Below are positions 26,697 to 34,352 of a stretch of 39,477 nt of DNA, in pieces. The stretch covers positions 1-39,477 of the forward strand of contig JAISYQ010000022.1 in assembly GCA_031269775.1 (NCBI GenBank). Direction: 5' to 3'. Under the pieces are notes generated by a model. That model was not told the origin of the DNA and did not search any database. It was given only the letters and a program-made list of their open reading frames with translations. This DNA is from Streptococcaceae bacterium. GTDB lineage: Bacteria > Bacillota > Bacilli > Lactobacillales > Streptococcaceae. Position numbers and translations under genes: made by a program. The number at the start of each line of letters is the position of its first letter. Position 1 is the stretch's first letter.

Positions 26697-28235
26697 TCAA
26701 GATACTTCCATGTTATTATATTTTTCTAACGCCTCTGGATTTTTTTCCAGAATTGAATAATAGCGAGCTAACGCATTCTCACTGTATTTCCTTTCATTGC
26801 GACACCAATCATGTCGATAGGCAAAATTTTTGCCATTGGCATCATAACAACCAATATAGCACAAACTGCACAAATTAATGGCCCAACAATCTTTGCAATA
26901 CTTTACAGCTTCTTGAATATACTCATCCACATAGAGTTTTTTAATTTTTCTCTCATCCAATCCAATATGAACATTCCCAATGCTAGGGATATTTCCAACT
27001 TTTTCACAATGAAAAAAATCACCTTCAACATTTACATATATCCGCCTTTCTCCAGGAACACAACAACCATTCATTCCATATTCTGTCAGTGGTTTTTCTA
27101 ATAAACGTCTTTTATGAATTTTTTTCATTGCTTTGTCCATATCTAACTCAGAAATTAATTGTTCTTTCTTTTTGCTTGACTTACGCTTTTTTGCATCCCA
27201 TGTAAACAATGGAGAATACAGATTTGCCATCATCTCTTTATCTTCTTTACTCGAGGGAGGAAAGTACTTACTTTCAATTGGACCATAATCTGCATTTGAA
27301 ATCATCATTTGAATATTTTCAGGAAGCCATTTTTCTTGACCAAAAAAAGATTGAATCTGATCATACCTTTGGTGGTAATCTTCTCCAAAAACAACGACAT
27401 TAAAAATAATGCTTTCTTTTTTGCCGAGTTTTTCAGCAGCATCTAGCAATTTCTGCGCACCATTTACCGTAGACTCATAGCTTCCCTGACCATAAGCTGT
27501 GATCCGATTTTCATCATGAATTCCCTTCGGACCATCCAAACTAATAATAACATTTGTATTATTTTCAAATAAAAACTTCGCGATCTTCTCAGTAACTAGC
27601 GTTGCATTTGTTGTCAATGAAAAAGTGATTTTCTCACCAAAAATTTCCTTAGCATACTCAATACATTTTTGGATCAATTTGAAATTTATCAGCGGCTCAC
27701 CACCGTAAAAACCAATATAAGGAGTTTCAACTTTTAAAGAATGCGCTTTTAAAAAATCGATTGCCCTCTTCGCAATATCCCACGACATGTGCTTATATCC
27801 AAATTCTCGATGGTCTGGATGAGATGAATGATAAATGCAGTACTTACATCGCAAATTACATTTTTCCGTAACTTCTAAAGTAACACTATTTATACTACTC
27901 TCTAAAATTTCCGAAAGATTAACGACAGCGTCCCCAGTCAATGTTTGAACTTCTGGAGCAGATAGTAAATTGTATTCTTCAATCCCTAAAAGGATCTCAT
28001 CGACAGCTGCGAGTATATCTTTTTGTGTCATTGGCAATGAAAACAAACTTTCATAGCTACCTTCTTCCAGTAAATATTTCATTACCAAATAGACCTTTAA
28101 CTTAAACTGAGCAACTTTCCCAGTTCCTGTATCATAAAAATAGTAATGGTCTTCCGTCTTAAAAACTTTTCCTAATCTTCCAAATCGCTTTTCTTTGACT
28201 TTATCCCAAAATTTTTTCTGCTTTTCTTTATACAT
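26697..28235 (-). CDS. Radical SAM/SPASM peptide maturase
   Basis: 512 residues. Residues 1-95 look like an RRE/PqqD-type recognition domain (YYFYDTGTGKVAQFKLKVYL then helices). The radical SAM core starts at about 115, with Cys126-x3-Cys130-x2-Cys133 (CNLRCKYC) for the SAM-binding 4Fe-4S cluster and GGEP at 178-181. The C-terminal SPASM domain has Cys 391, 392, 410, 447, 450, 456, 459, 463 and 478, enough for two auxiliary clusters. It recalls CcpM-like maturases of Cys-rich peptides, which make sulfur-to-carbon thioether crosslinks. The substrate is probably the 73-residue peptide next to it. GAAAGGAT precedes the ATG. Confidence 0.92.
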   Translation of the reverse strand: MYKEKQKKFWDKVKEKRFGRLGKVFKTEDHYYFYDTGTGKVAQFKLKVYLVMKYLLEEGSYESLFSLPMTQKDILAAVDEILLGIEEYNLLSAPEVQTLTGDAVVNLSEILESSINSVTLEVTEKCNLRCKYCIYHSSHPDHREFGYKHMSWDIAKRAIDFLKAHSLKVETPYIGFYGGEPLINFKLIQKCIEYAKEIFGEKITFSLTTNATLVTEKIAKFLFENNTNVIISLDGPKGIHDENRITAYGQGSYESTVNGAQKLLDAAEKLGKKESIIFNVVVFGEDYHQRYDQIQSFFGQEKWLPENIQMMISNADYGPIESKYFPPSSKEDKEMMANLYSPLFTWDAKKRKSSKKKEQLISELDMDKAMKKIHKRRLLEKPLTEYGMNGCCVPGERRIYVNVEGDFFHCEKVGNIPSIGNVHIGLDERKIKKLYVDEYIQEAVKYCKDCWAINLCSLCYIGCYDANGKNFAYRHDWCRNERKYSENALARYYSILEKNPEALEKYNNMEVS

Positions 28236-28283
28236 TAAAACGATCCTTTCATAAGTACAATCTTATGAACTTTTCCAAGCTTT

Positions 28284-28454
28284 CTAAGCAGATGAATATT
28301 TTGACACTAAAAGGTACTCCTTTTCTTGATGATTAGCAAACGAAATTCGGTAGAGCATTGAATTAGAAGGTCCCCTCTTGATTTCCAAAAATTCATTTTC
28401 ACTAATATATCTCAAATAAACTCTGAAACAGATTTTTTTGTTAAACTGGATCAC
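28284..28454 (-). CDS. Possible 56-residue ORF between attenuator and maturase
   Basis: A GTG-initiated frame (56 codons and TAG) reads IQFNKKICFRVYLRYISENE, then FLEIKRGPSNSMLYRISFAN and HQEKEYLLVSKYSSA. It is long for an AT-rich intergenic stretch, but the only ribosome site (GAGG) abuts the GTG. It could be a small cluster protein, the decayed end of one, or chance. Confidence 0.25.
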   Translation of the reverse strand: MIQFNKKICFRVYLRYISENEFLEIKRGPSNSMLYRISFANHQEKEYLLVSKYSSA

Positions 28455-28471
28455 CTCTATTTTAATAACAC

Positions 28472-28517
28472 AAAAAACCCACCAAATCCACTCCTTTTAA
28501 GGAGCATTTGCCAGGTG
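28472..28517 (-). terminator. Intrinsic terminator or attenuator upstream of the maturase
   Basis: On the minus strand CACC and CTCCTT pair with AAGGAG and GGTG in one stem-loop, directly followed by GGTTTTTT. It starts about 50 bp after the promoter at 28565-28593 and lies 237 bp before the radical SAM gene, so transcription must read through it or start again to express the cluster. Confidence 0.7.
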
Positions 28518-28564
28518 AAAAACAACTTTTTTATTTTTCCCAATACTTATGCTCGTTGCTCAAA

Positions 28565-28638
28565 ATGGTAACCTCCCAACATTCACTTGTCAAACTTTTT
28601 TATCAACAACAAAAATACTATCATAAATTGTATAGTAT
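28565..28638 (-). promoter_or_regulatory. Promoter with upstream inverted repeat, leader of the peptide cluster
   Basis: TTGACA (28588-28593), 17 bp, TACCAT (28565-28570) on the minus strand. Upstream is a perfect inverted repeat, ATACTAT (28615-28621) and ATAGTAT (28632-28638), spaced by 10 bp. The leader includes GGGAGG followed by a TTG opening a 10-codon frame (MSNEHKYWEK) that ends just before the terminator at 28472-28517. This is the arrangement of a controlled promoter with attenuation. The regulator is unknown. Confidence 0.5.
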
Positions 28639-28749
28639 TACAAACCGAATTGCCTCACAAAAAACACCTGCGAAAAATGTATCGTTGATTCAAATTAAAA
28701 GATTCGCGAACAAGTTGCCTTAATCTATTTAATTTATGCTTTTTGTTAA

Positions 28750-28902
28750 GAAATTTTGGAAAAAAATTTCTTACATCTAGTCACCTAAAACACATAAAAG
28801 TTTCTCAAAAAAACCTGGCAAGTTTCCCAAATTGTTTTGAACTTATTTAACTACAATTTGATAAACACAATCTATCAAGAAAGGCAAGTTAACAGGCTCT
28901 AA
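28750..28902 (-). repeat. Partial, inverted copy of the MITE (left half)
   Basis: Ends at GTTAACAGGCTCTAA (28888-28902). Read on the minus strand it follows the left half of the element at 20604-20778: TTAGAGCCTGTTAACTTG, then a diverged stretch with TTTTTTGAGAAA and TTTTAGGTGA. Similarity fades towards 28750, where an AAGAAATTTT/AAAATTTCTT hairpin lies. Confidence 0.45.
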
Positions 28903-29004
28903 GCTCAAATGAAGGTAAATTATAACCCAAATCCATCCCCCCATCAAAATCCAGTTAATAAAAGATGTTAAGCGTTGTCGAGGTCGGGTAGTATTTTTTG
29001 AGGC

Positions 29005-29031
29005 GGGCTTTGTCAAGTAAAGTGTGTAAGT
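29005..29031 (+). mobile_element. Possible terminal repeat of a lost IS256-type element
   Basis: The stretch GGGCTTTGTCAAGTAAAGTG and the TGTAAG after it resemble the terminal inverted repeats of IS256-family elements. No transposase is left between 28903 and 29147; that stretch carries no gene I can support. Confidence 0.35.
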
Positions 29032-29147
29032 TCTTTCTAGGTAAGAGCAACTTGTTAATTTTGGCAAGGTGTTTTCCCTTGTCAAAATAGGCATAAATTT
29101 TTAATTATTACGCGAGAGTAACAAGCAAGAAATTAACACACATTTGT

Positions 29148-29252
29148 TTAGAACCTGTTAACGATCTCCATAATTGTGACTTTTCTGGTAATTTTTTGCA
29201 CTTCGCCGACAGAAAACCTATACTTCGTTTTCTTTTATCCATTACCTAAAAG
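29148..29252 (-). repeat. Inverted copy of the MITE right half
   Basis: Starts TTAGAACCTGTTAACGATCT and, read inverted, follows 20679-20778 closely through the TTTTCTGTCG, GAAGTG and CTTTTAGGTAA blocks. The other half is not recognisable; an IS5-type element begins 66 bp further on. Confidence 0.6.
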
Positions 29253-29318
29253 CTTCGATTTAGTACCGCTAAACCTATATTTCCGGTGAAAGAAAACTTC
29301 GTTTTCTTTTATTAAACC

Positions 29319-30219
29319 TCTTTCCAAACTTTATTATCCCAAACTAAAATTATAGATAGCTGCAATAAGACTAAACCGAAGACCAAAGCGCTTGCAACGA
29401 TTACGGTACCTCTCAGAAAGAATCCGAAACCGCTTAACACAGCCAATCACTTGCTCATTCAACACACACTGTCTAGCAACCATACGATTGAAAATTTTCT
29501 CTTCCTTTAACAGTGACTGATTTTTTCTCTTCTTTTTAGGCAAAAGGGAAAACTCATGCACTTTCGCAATACCCTGATAACTAGAATCCGTTGTCAACTG
29601 TGTTTCGCGAAGTACAGCCAACTTTGACTCCTTAAACAACTTGAAATCGTGTTGTTTTCCCTTGGAAAATGCTGTACAAATAATCTGCCTACTTTTCTTA
29701 TCTACAACGACTCGCGTTTTGACTGTATGGCGCTTTTTTTTCCCGGAATACCAATTTCGCTGTTTTTTTGGACGTTCAACCGGTGTTTCTGTCGCATCTA
29801 CAAATATCACTTCGTACTCCGCATCACTTTTAAGCAGAGCCTTTTTACCTGGTAAAGAGAATTTACCAGATTTTATCAATATCTCTTCCACCCAGTGAGT
29901 CAGCTTGTATGCGTAGCTCTCGGAAATACCATAGCTACCACCAATATGAAAATATGTACGATATTCTCGAAAATACTCTAACGCCATAATCAAAGTATCT
30001 TCAACGCTTAGTTTGTTGGGACGGCCTCCGCGAGCTTTTTTCAATGCATAAGCTTTAAGCGCAAAACGGTTAACATTTTCTCAATTACAGCTCGTTTTAT
30101 TCCGGTTAATCGTCGAAATTGTTCATCTGTTAAAGACTTTGTTTCTTCGTATCTCATTTTCTAATCACCTATCTCTTTTTTTCATATAGTTTAGCTGATT
30201 TTTGATGGTTGGGAAAGAG
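29319..30219 (-). mobile_element. IS5-family (ISL2-like) insertion sequence
   Basis: About 0.9 kb with imperfect inverted ends: CTCTTTCCAAAC at 29319 and, inverted, CTCTTTCCCAAC ending at 30219, matching 11 of 12. It carries one DDE transposase gene on the minus strand. It interrupts the bceA remnant on its right side. I see no convincing target duplication, so the left flank may have rearranged after insertion. Confidence 0.75.
29334..30157 (-). pseudogene. IS5-family transposase, frame-split
   Basis: The N-terminal part starts at ATG 30157 (MRYEETKSLTDEQFRRLTGI) and hits a stop after about 40 codons. The catalytic part continues in another frame from about 30060 (LKAYALKKARGGRPNKLS) to 29334, with the DDE domain motifs VDATETPVERPKK, TDSSYQG and a final RYRNRCKRFGLRFSLIAAIY. 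Joined, the two parts give the normal length of about 275 residues. The shift lies near a TTTTGCGC stretch and would need a -1 step. It may be a disabling mutation or programmed frameshifting; I favour mutation. Confidence 0.75.
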
Positions 30220-30471
30220 ATCTATTATCCTTTGTCGAAAAAGTATCTAACAAGTTAAAATCTTGAAAAATAAATCCTAACTTTTCTCTGCGAAACATGG
30301 GGCAAGTTTAGTGTTAAGAAGTGTTGATTTGCCTGAACCACTCTCTCCCATAATGGCAATAAACTCACCACGCTCAACGGCAAAATTCACATCTTTTAAT
30401 GCATCTATTGTTACTTTTTTAAACTTTGTTTGATAAACTTTTTGCACATGTTCAACTTTTAATAAACTCAT
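30220..30471 (-). pseudogene. Broken duplicate of bceA (5' part)
   Basis: From ATG 30471 the first 50 or so codons match bceA at 20465 almost exactly ([19 protein letters not shown] and Walker [10 protein letters not shown]). The copy then lacks about 90 bp, resumes for about 70 bp (matching 20141-20213), and is cut by the IS5 element at 30219. The gene is non-functional. It sits directly after the kinase gene, so it marks the ancestral place of bceA. Confidence 0.85.
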
Positions 30472-30489
30472 CTTATTCTCTCCTTTTAC

Positions 30490-30570
30490 TTATCTTCCAT
30501 ATTTAGTTTAACAGCAAAAAACAACAAAAAGACCTTACAACTTATTGTAGTAACTAACAAAGTTGTAAGG
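30490..30570 (-). promoter_or_regulatory. Duplicate bceA promoter and operator (copy B)
   Basis: Near-identical to 20466-20570: the same 11-bp inverted repeat (30533-30543 and 30560-30570) and the same promoter region, with only three or so substitutions. The match stops right at the kinase stop codon. It would now drive only the broken bceA copy and the IS. Confidence 0.55.
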
Positions 30571-30586
30571 TTGAAGATTTGTTTTC

Positions 30587-31564
30587 TTATCTTTGGCAAA
30601 AATCAATTCGTACTTGTGTCCCCACTCCTAAGGTAGAGCGGATCTCAATTTTATGCCCCAACTCATTCAATATTTGCTTTACCATAAATAATCCCAAACC
30701 ACTTGCATGATTTTTCTCAACTCGCCCATTATAGCCTGTATATCCTTGTTCAAAAATTCGCGGCAAATCTTCACTAGCAATCCCAATACCTGTATCTTCA
30801 ATAATCAATGTAAAATCATTAGCATAAACTTTTAGTATCCCTTTTTTAGTATACTTCACCGCATTAAAAATCACTTGCGAAAGCACAAAAATCAACCATT
30901 TTTGATCAGTCACAATTCTTAAATTTAATGGCTTAATTTCAACTGTTAAATTTTTCTGAATAAAGAAAGAACGATATTTTTTCACTGTTTCTCTAACTAA
31001 CGGCTCAACCTCTATCTTCACTAACTGATAATCAGTCGTGCTAGTGTTAAATCGCAAATACTGAAGCATCATATCCAAGTATTGCTCAATTTTTAATAAT
31101 TCCTCTTTAACACTATCAACCTCTAAACTTTCCGTTTGCGCCATTAACTCTAAAACAGCTAGTGGGACTTTTAACTGATGCGTCCACATCGCATAATAAT
31201 TAAGTATCTTTTGCTCTTTTAGTAGATGATCATTTGTAAGCATTGAATTTTCTTTTTTGATCCTAATAACTAAACGTGCATAATTTTGCTCAATTTCATT
31301 CGTCTGTGGCAAAGAAGTTGTGGTTATTTCATAAAAATCCTCCAATAATTTTCTTTTCTTTTGCCAATGCTGATAAGTAAAAGCTGTTGCTATCACACCG
31401 ATAAAACTTTCAAATAAAATGGTATCTAAAAAAATTTCTATCGGAAAATTTCGCATCACAACACTATAAATAAAGCATAAATTAAGTAAAAAAAAAGCTC
31501 CATAATGCCAACGGTAATCTTGCAAAAAAATAAAAAAATCACGAAATCCTCTCATCAACCTCAC
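30587..31564 (-). CDS. bceS: BceS-like intramembrane-sensing histidine kinase
   Basis: 325 residues. Two N-terminal membrane helices (about 21-37 and 47-63) with a very short outside loop, typical of kinases that sense through a BceB transporter rather than directly. The phosphoacceptor is His129 in MWTHQLKVPL. The ATP-binding domain shows N (FNAVKYT), DTGIGI and GLGLFM. GTG start at 31564; an ATG at 31555 is also possible. Follows bceR by 37 bp. The predicted partner transporter is bceAB at 17758-20465, now 10 kb away. Confidence 0.9.
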   Translation of the reverse strand: MRLMRGFRDFFIFLQDYRWHYGAFFLLNLCFIYSVVMRNFPIEIFLDTILFESFIGVIATAFTYQHWQKKRKLLEDFYEITTTSLPQTNEIEQNYARLVIRIKKENSMLTNDHLLKEQKILNYYAMWTHQLKVPLAVLELMAQTESLEVDSVKEELLKIEQYLDMMLQYLRFNTSTTDYQLVKIEVEPLVRETVKKYRSFFIQKNLTVEIKPLNLRIVTDQKWLIFVLSQVIFNAVKYTKKGILKVYANDFTLIIEDTGIGIASEDLPRIFEQGYTGYNGRVEKNHASGLGLFMVKQILNELGHKIEIRSTLGVGTQVRIDFCQR

Positions 31565-31601
31565 CTAAAAAAAAGCCTTTACCTTTGATCGTCTTAAGAT
31601 A

Positions 31602-32240
31602 TTACGTCAGCTCAATATCCATTAATTTTTTACGCAAACGATTAATATTTACAGCTAAAGTGTTTTTATCAATAAAATTTTCATTTCCCCATAATTTTTC
31701 CATAATCTTTTTACGAGAAATTAAACGATTTTGGTTTTCAAAAAAAATATGAAGAATACACATTTCATTTTTAGAAAGGAAGATCTTTTTTTCTCTCAAA
31801 CACACAGTATTTGCTTTTAAATCTAATTCGTAGCCTTTAAATTTTAAACCTGTATAATTTTTAGAAAAAGTATAAGCACGACGTAAAATGGCTTGAATTT
31901 TAGCAATCAAAATCTCTAAATCAAAAGGTTTTTCAATAAAATCATCTGCTCCAAAATTCATCGCCATAACCTTGCTCATCTTATCTTCCTGGCTTGATAG
32001 AAAAATAATAGGAATAGTCGAAGTTTTGCGAATTTCTTGTGTCAGGTGAAAACCGTTAAAGTAAGGAAGGTTAATATCCATTAAAATCAAATCGGGATTT
32101 TCTGCTAAAATTTCAGAAGTCACATTTCGAAAATTTTGAGCACCAACAGATTTAAATCCCCATTGTTTAAAAGCCGTGATTAGTAACTCGACAATTTTTT
32201 CATCATCTTCTACCAAAAAAATTTTTTGATTTTGCATCAT
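31602..32240 (-). CDS. bceR: BceR-like response regulator (OmpR/PhoB family)
   Basis: About 212 residues: receiver domain with Asp55 as phosphorylation site (LILMDINLPYF), acidic pocket EDD and Lys in the IEKPFD motif, then a winged-helix DNA-binding domain (about 125-212). The start at 32240 (MMQNQKIF) follows GGGGAG by 8 bases, and this ribosome site lies in the end of the upstream ATPase gene. It probably activates bceAB through the inverted repeats at 20527-20564 and 30533-30570. Confidence 0.93.
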   Translation of the reverse strand: MMQNQKIFLVEDDEKIVELLITAFKQWGFKSVGAQNFRNVTSEILAENPDLILMDINLPYFNGFHLTQEIRKTSTIPIIFLSSQEDKMSKVMAMNFGADDFIEKPFDLEILIAKIQAILRRAYTFSKNYTGLKFKGYELDLKANTVCLREKKIFLSKNEMCILHIFFENQNRLISRKKIMEKLWGNENFIDKNTLAVNINRLRKKLMDIELT

Positions 32241-32242
32241 TG

Positions 32243-33436
32243 TCAAATCTCCCCTAATAACCAATCGATTAAATTTACTTGCTTAATCCCTTCTTTGCCG
32301 GTAGTAATTTCATCAAGTGTCAACAAAGTTTTAGGAAAATTATCGGTAATTAACTGAAGAGATTTTATTTCACGAGCAAAAGTAGATGGATCCATAACGG
32401 TCGCACTAACTTGAAAATAATGTTTTTCACCATTTTTCTGTGCAATAAAATCAATCTCAGTATTCTCACGAGGAATATTTCCAATTGATACATCGTACCC
32501 TCTTTGCAGAAGTTCAAGATAGACAATGTTTTCTAAATCATGACCAATGTCATTACGATGTTTGCCAAGATAAGCGTTTTTCAAACCAATATCAACAACA
32601 TAATATTTACTATTCAATTGCAAATATTTTTTACCATGAATATCATAACGATCAACTTTGAAAAAGACAAAAGCTTCCAAAAGAGCTGATAAATAACTTT
32701 CGACCGTTGGTGAGCTTGTTTTTCTATTCATAGAATTAAGCGTATCGACAATTTTTTTGATCGAAACAAGACTGCCAGATGAACTAAAAATAAACTTCAC
32801 AATGCTTTCAACAAGCAAGGAATCAGATTGCTTTTTTCGATTGAATACGTCCTTTATAAGCACTGTATTAATAATTCCTTGCATATAATCTTGTAAAATT
32901 TGCTTATCAAAAATTTGTGTTGTATAAGGAAATCCACCTTTTTCTAAGTATTTGTAAAAACTAACTCTATTATCGCCCTGCCGATAATCATGATACTCCT
33001 TAAATGAAAGGGGATACACGGATATTTCAATGTAGCGCCCACTAAGCAAAGTCGCTAATTCCCCAGATAGCATATACGCATTGGAACCTGTAACATAAAT
33101 ATCTACATTTTTTTTAAAAAATAAACTATTTAAAACTTTTTCAAAATTGGATACTTGTTGAATTTCATCAAGAAAAAGATAAAAACTTTCCGATTTATTT
33201 AACTGTTCATCTAAATATTTATACAACTGATGGTAATTTAAAAGTGGTTCATTTTCTAAATCTTCAAAATTCACTGAGATAATATTTTTTGGGGGGATTC
33301 CATTATTTATCAATTCATTTTGAAATTGCTTAAGTAAAGTTGATTTTCCACTTCGACGAATTCCTGTAATTACTTTAATAAAATCCATGCCTTTTGATTT
33401 ACGTAGCTTTTCAAGATAATTTTCTCTTAAAATCAC
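32243..33436 (-). CDS. AAA ATPase with DUF4143
   Basis: 397 residues: N-terminal P-loop domain with Walker A VITGIRRSGKSTLLKQF (residues 22-38) and Walker B FYLFLDEIQQV, then a C-terminal DUF4143 domain (about 200-370) related to restriction-endonuclease folds. Such proteins are common, scattered and of unknown function. The start is GTG 33436 with only a weak site before it. It ends 2 bp before bceR, so the regulator may be translationally coupled to it. A dead relative lies at 14206-14596. Confidence 0.88.
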   Translation of the reverse strand: MILRENYLEKLRKSKGMDFIKVITGIRRSGKSTLLKQFQNELINNGIPPKNIISVNFEDLENEPLLNYHQLYKYLDEQLNKSESFYLFLDEIQQVSNFEKVLNSLFFKKNVDIYVTGSNAYMLSGELATLLSGRYIEISVYPLSFKEYHDYRQGDNRVSFYKYLEKGGFPYTTQIFDKQILQDYMQGIINTVLIKDVFNRKKQSDSLLVESIVKFIFSSSGSLVSIKKIVDTLNSMNRKTSSPTVESYLSALLEAFVFFKVDRYDIHGKKYLQLNSKYYVVDIGLKNAYLGKHRNDIGHDLENIVYLELLQRGYDVSIGNIPRENTEIDFIAQKNGEKHYFQVSATVMDPSTFAREIKSLQLITDNFPKTLLTLDEITTGKEGIKQVNLIDWLLGEI

Positions 33437-33476
33437 TGCTGCACAACCTTTAACAATTTTTTAAATTAACGTAAAT

Positions 33477-33550
33477 TTATACATAAGTTTTAAAAATTTT
33501 TTAAACTTACTTATAATTATACATAAATTTTAAAAATTTTTAAAACTTGC
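33477..33550 (-). repeat. Two 34-bp direct repeats before the DUF4143 ATPase gene
   Basis: Units at 33477-33510 and 33517-33550 (TTATACATAAGTTTTAAAAA and its variant) match at most positions and are offset by 40 bp. On the minus strand each carries TTATGTATAA, and one contains TATAAT, so they overlap a likely promoter. An operator pair is possible, as is a simple AT-rich duplication. Confidence 0.45.
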
Positions 33551-33564
33551 GATATCTACAGCAA

Positions 33565-34329
33565 TTACGATTTATCCAAGCCTTCAAACAAAGACAAAAA
33601 AGAATCTGGCTTAAGGGATGCTCCTCCCACTAAAGCACCATCCACATTTTCTTTATTCATATATTCTGCAATATTTTCTGGTTTAACCGAGCCACCATAT
33701 TGAATGCGAACTTTCTTTGCTGTATCTTTTCCATATAATTTTCCAACAACTCTACGAATCTCTCCACAAGTATTATCTGCAATCTCAGCAGTTGCAGATT
33801 TCTTTGTTCCAATTGCCCAAATCGGTTCATATGCAATCACTAAATTTCTCACTTGTTCACTAGTTAAATCTTTTAATCCAGCACTAATTTGCCTTTTTAT
33901 CCACTCTAGCGTTTTCTTTGCTTTAAAAGTTTCTAAAGATTCACCACAACAAATAATCGGCATTAAACCATTTTTGATGATTGCCTTAGCTTTTTTGTTA
34001 ATCTCTTCATCTGTTTCATGAAAATACTCCCGACGCTCAGAATGTCCGATAATAATGTATTCTACCCCTAAATCAGCTATCGCTGCTGGAGAGTTCTCTC
34101 CTGTAAAAGCACCAGCATTTTCCCAATAAGCATTTTGTGCAGCAAGTTTTAGCTCACTATCTTTACACACTTCCACTAACGACGCTAAAAATAAAGCAGA
34201 AGAGCCAATCACTGGATCGACTTTTGAGTTTGCAGGAAGCTTATTTTTTACTTTTTTTACAAAAGAAATCGCTTCTTTTAGTGTTAAATTCATTTTCCAA
34301 TTTCCAGCAATAATTGGTTTTCGTCCCAT
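33565..34329 (-). CDS. tpiA: Triosephosphate isomerase
   Basis: Glycolytic enzyme interconverting dihydroxyacetone phosphate and glyceraldehyde-3-phosphate. 254 residues with the GNWKMN loop (Lys12), His in IIGHSERR, catalytic Glu in [12 protein letters not shown] and the phosphate-binding GGSVKPEN and GALVGGASL loops. Complete. Lies downstream of a VanY-like gene and pgk on the same strand, so it may be part of a pgk transcript. Confidence 0.98.
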   Translation of the reverse strand: MGRKPIIAGNWKMNLTLKEAISFVKKVKNKLPANSKVDPVIGSSALFLASLVEVCKDSELKLAAQNAYWENAGAFTGENSPAAIADLGVEYIIIGHSERREYFHETDEEINKKAKAIIKNGLMPIICCGESLETFKAKKTLEWIKRQISAGLKDLTSEQVRNLVIAYEPIWAIGTKKSATAEIADNTCGEIRRVVGKLYGKDTAKKVRIQYGGSVKPENIAEYMNKENVDGALVGGASLKPDSFLSLFEGLDKS

Positions 34330-34352
34330 AATTTCACTCTTTCTTTTTACTT

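Noticed and set aside
28472-28600. T-box riboswitch before the maturase
   Set aside because: There is a terminator, but no T-box consensus (AGGGTGGNACCGCG-like) or specifier loop.
28508-28723. 71-codon plus-strand frame with AAGGAG before a TTG (LPGEKQLFYFSQYL...)
   Set aside because: The AAGGAG is one arm of the terminator hairpin read in the other direction, and the frame covers the promoter and leader of the peptide cluster. No recognisable protein features.
28843-29094. 83-codon minus-strand frame
   Set aside because: Crosses the MITE end and the IS256-like terminal repeat; composition does not resemble a protein.
33477-33550. CRISPR-like array
   Set aside because: Only two AT-rich direct repeats with a 6-bp gap; no spacers and no cas genes.
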